A stretch of 6,834 bases of DNA from Bacillota bacterium. Lineage in GTDB: Bacteria > Bacillota > Bacilli > Alicyclobacillales > Alicyclobacillaceae. Both the position numbers and the translations under genes were made by a program. Positions 5,966 through 6,834 of the stretch are shown one piece after another (within the stretch, counting starts at the first letter, position 1; every line of letters begins with the position of its first letter). Where the stretch lies: positions 1-6,834 of the forward strand of contig JAKADF010000188.1 in NCBI GenBank assembly GCA_021820805.1, written 5' to 3'. The notes beneath the pieces were generated by a model. That model searched no databases, was not told where the DNA came from, and saw only the letters and a program-made list of their open reading frames with translations.

Positions 5966-6703
5966 ATGAATATCGTTGAAAGAAATATAAAGCTCATTCA
6001 CGAAAGAATATTGCAAGCATGTGCTCATTCTGGCAGGAATCCGGAAGAAGTGAAACTTCTCTTAGCTACGAAAACTGTTCCGTGTGAACGGATTCAGCTT
6101 GCCATTGATTTAGGAGAGACTTTGATTGGAGAGAACAAAGTACAAGAAATTCAAGATAAGTACCCCATGTTAAAGCATAATCCTGTTGAGTGGCATTTTA
6201 TTGGACATTTACAGACGAACAAAGTAAAAGATGTCCTAAAATATGCAACAATGATTCAATCTGTAGATCGGATGAAGCTTGCAAAGGCTCTGCATGATCA
6301 ATTGAAAAAGGAAAATAGGAGCATTGATATTTTGGTACAAGTGAATACATCGTATGAAGAAAGTAAATTTGGAATTCAACCTGAACATACACTGGAATTT
6401 ATCGAGCAAATTAGCGAATTGGATACATTGAAAATCAAAGGCTTAATGACGATAGGCAAATTCTCAGCAGACCGACACGAAGTGCGCAAGTGTTTTCGTC
6501 TACTAAAAAGTATTCAAAAGCAAGCTGAAAGAAAAGCTTTGCCACATGTAGAGATGGAGATTTTATCTATGGGAATGTCAGGCGATTTAGAAATTGCTTT
6601 AGAAGAAGGAGCTACGATGATTAGAGTAGGTACTGCGATATTTGGTGAAAGGATCTACCCCGATAGTTATTATTGGAATGAGCAACTCCCCGTATCTGAT
6701 TAA
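5966..6703 (+). CDS. yggS: YggS/PLPBP family pyridoxal phosphate homeostasis protein
   Basis: A cytoplasmic pyridoxal 5'-phosphate carrier and homeostasis protein, complete at 245 residues (family about 220-250). It has the alanine-racemase-like barrel without known enzyme activity. Lys36 in LLATKTVP is the PLP-binding lysine. GENKVQE is at 55-61, WHFIGHLQTNK at 76-86, SMGMSGD at 201-207 and RVGTAIFG at 220-227, the last two forming the phosphate-binding region. All the expected landmarks are present, so it looks functional. ATG 5966 is supported by AGAGG at 5951-5955, ten bases upstream. In many Bacillota this gene sits with cell division genes (sepF, ylmD) or proC, but here it follows IS debris and a tRNA-like element and no partner is visible downstream. 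It may be a stand-alone unit. Confidence 0.94.
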   Translation: MNIVERNIKLIHERILQACAHSGRNPEEVKLLLATKTVPCERIQLAIDLGETLIGENKVQEIQDKYPMLKHNPVEWHFIGHLQTNKVKDVLKYATMIQSVDRMKLAKALHDQLKKENRSIDILVQVNTSYEESKFGIQPEHTLEFIEQISELDTLKIKGLMTIGKFSADRHEVRKCFRLLKSIQKQAERKALPHVEMEILSMGMSGDLEIALEEGATMIRVGTAIFGERIYPDSYYWNEQLPVSD

Positions 6704-6718
6704 AACTAGGTTGAGTGA

Positions 6719-6775
6719 CTTTTTGTTTGGTTGTGTAATTTATACTACTGCAAAAGTAAGCGACCAAATAAAAAG
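6719..6775. repeat. Long imperfect hairpin after yggS
   Basis: CTTTTTGTTTGGTTG at 6719-6733 pairs along all 15 positions with CGACCAAATAAAAAG at 6761-6775 if two G-U pairs are allowed. TACT at 6742-6745 and AGTA within the loop form a small nested stem. It could be a transcription terminator, but no T tract follows on the plus strand. It could also be a small mobile-element end or an RNA processing site. It begins 16 bases after the yggS stop. Confidence 0.45.
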
Positions 6776-6834
6776 ATTGAATGAGTGTAAGCGTCAAGCC
6801 TGATCAACAATTAAAAATCCCCACTGTATAAATC

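Noticed and set aside
1..6834. CRISPR arrays, toxin-antitoxin pairs, phage genes or retron-like elements
   Set aside because: I saw no regularly spaced repeats, no reverse transcriptase motif and no paired small genes with known toxin or antitoxin features.

Overview
The window looks like a chromosomal stretch from a Gram-positive Bacillota bacterium of moderate GC content. The evidence is purine-rich Shine-Dalgarno sites before most real starts, a lipobox lipoprotein and the type of protein families present. A Bacillales or Alicyclobacillaceae-like host is my guess from general familiarity; nothing here proves a genus. It combines an intact metabolic operon end, a small regulatory pair, and a 3 kb stretch full of broken genes and insertion sequence (IS) remnants.

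Region 1 (1-1256) is the 3' end of a urea ABC transporter operon: urtD enters from the left without its start and Walker A, and overlaps a complete urtE. Region 2 (1257-2745) holds an orphan NarL/LuxR-type response regulator with an unusual receiver domain. It overlaps by an ATGA a class I glutamine amidotransferase, so the two are probably translated together. The amidotransferase keeps its catalytic triad, but a one-base shift near 2620 cuts off a recognisable 41-residue C-terminal tail. A perfect inverted repeat overlapping a candidate promoter precedes the regulator. Urea uptake followed by a regulator and a glutamine-hydrolysing enzyme suggests a nitrogen theme, which is inference.

Region 3 (2746-5830) is accessory and decayed. 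It contains a gene-poor stretch, a terminator-like hairpin, the frameshifted N-terminal part of an IS1182-family transposase, and the N-terminal third of a polytopic membrane protein resembling DUF2142 or family-39-like glycosyltransferases. It also has one healthy AT-rich gene for a thioredoxin-fold lipoprotein with a CPHC motif, and a composite relic. In that relic about 20 codons of a second urtE run directly into a multiply frameshifted internal piece of an IS5-like transposase.

Region 4 (5831-6834) holds an unusual tRNA-like sequence (5857-5926) with good acceptor and T-loop features but mismatches in the middle of two stems. It ends 39 bases before a complete YggS/PLPBP gene for pyridoxal-phosphate homeostasis. 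A long hairpin with a nested stem follows that gene.

The tRNA-like element, the second urtE scrap at an IS junction, and the frameshifted amidotransferase beside the urea operon are the most interesting points. I see no convincing complete new multi-gene system.
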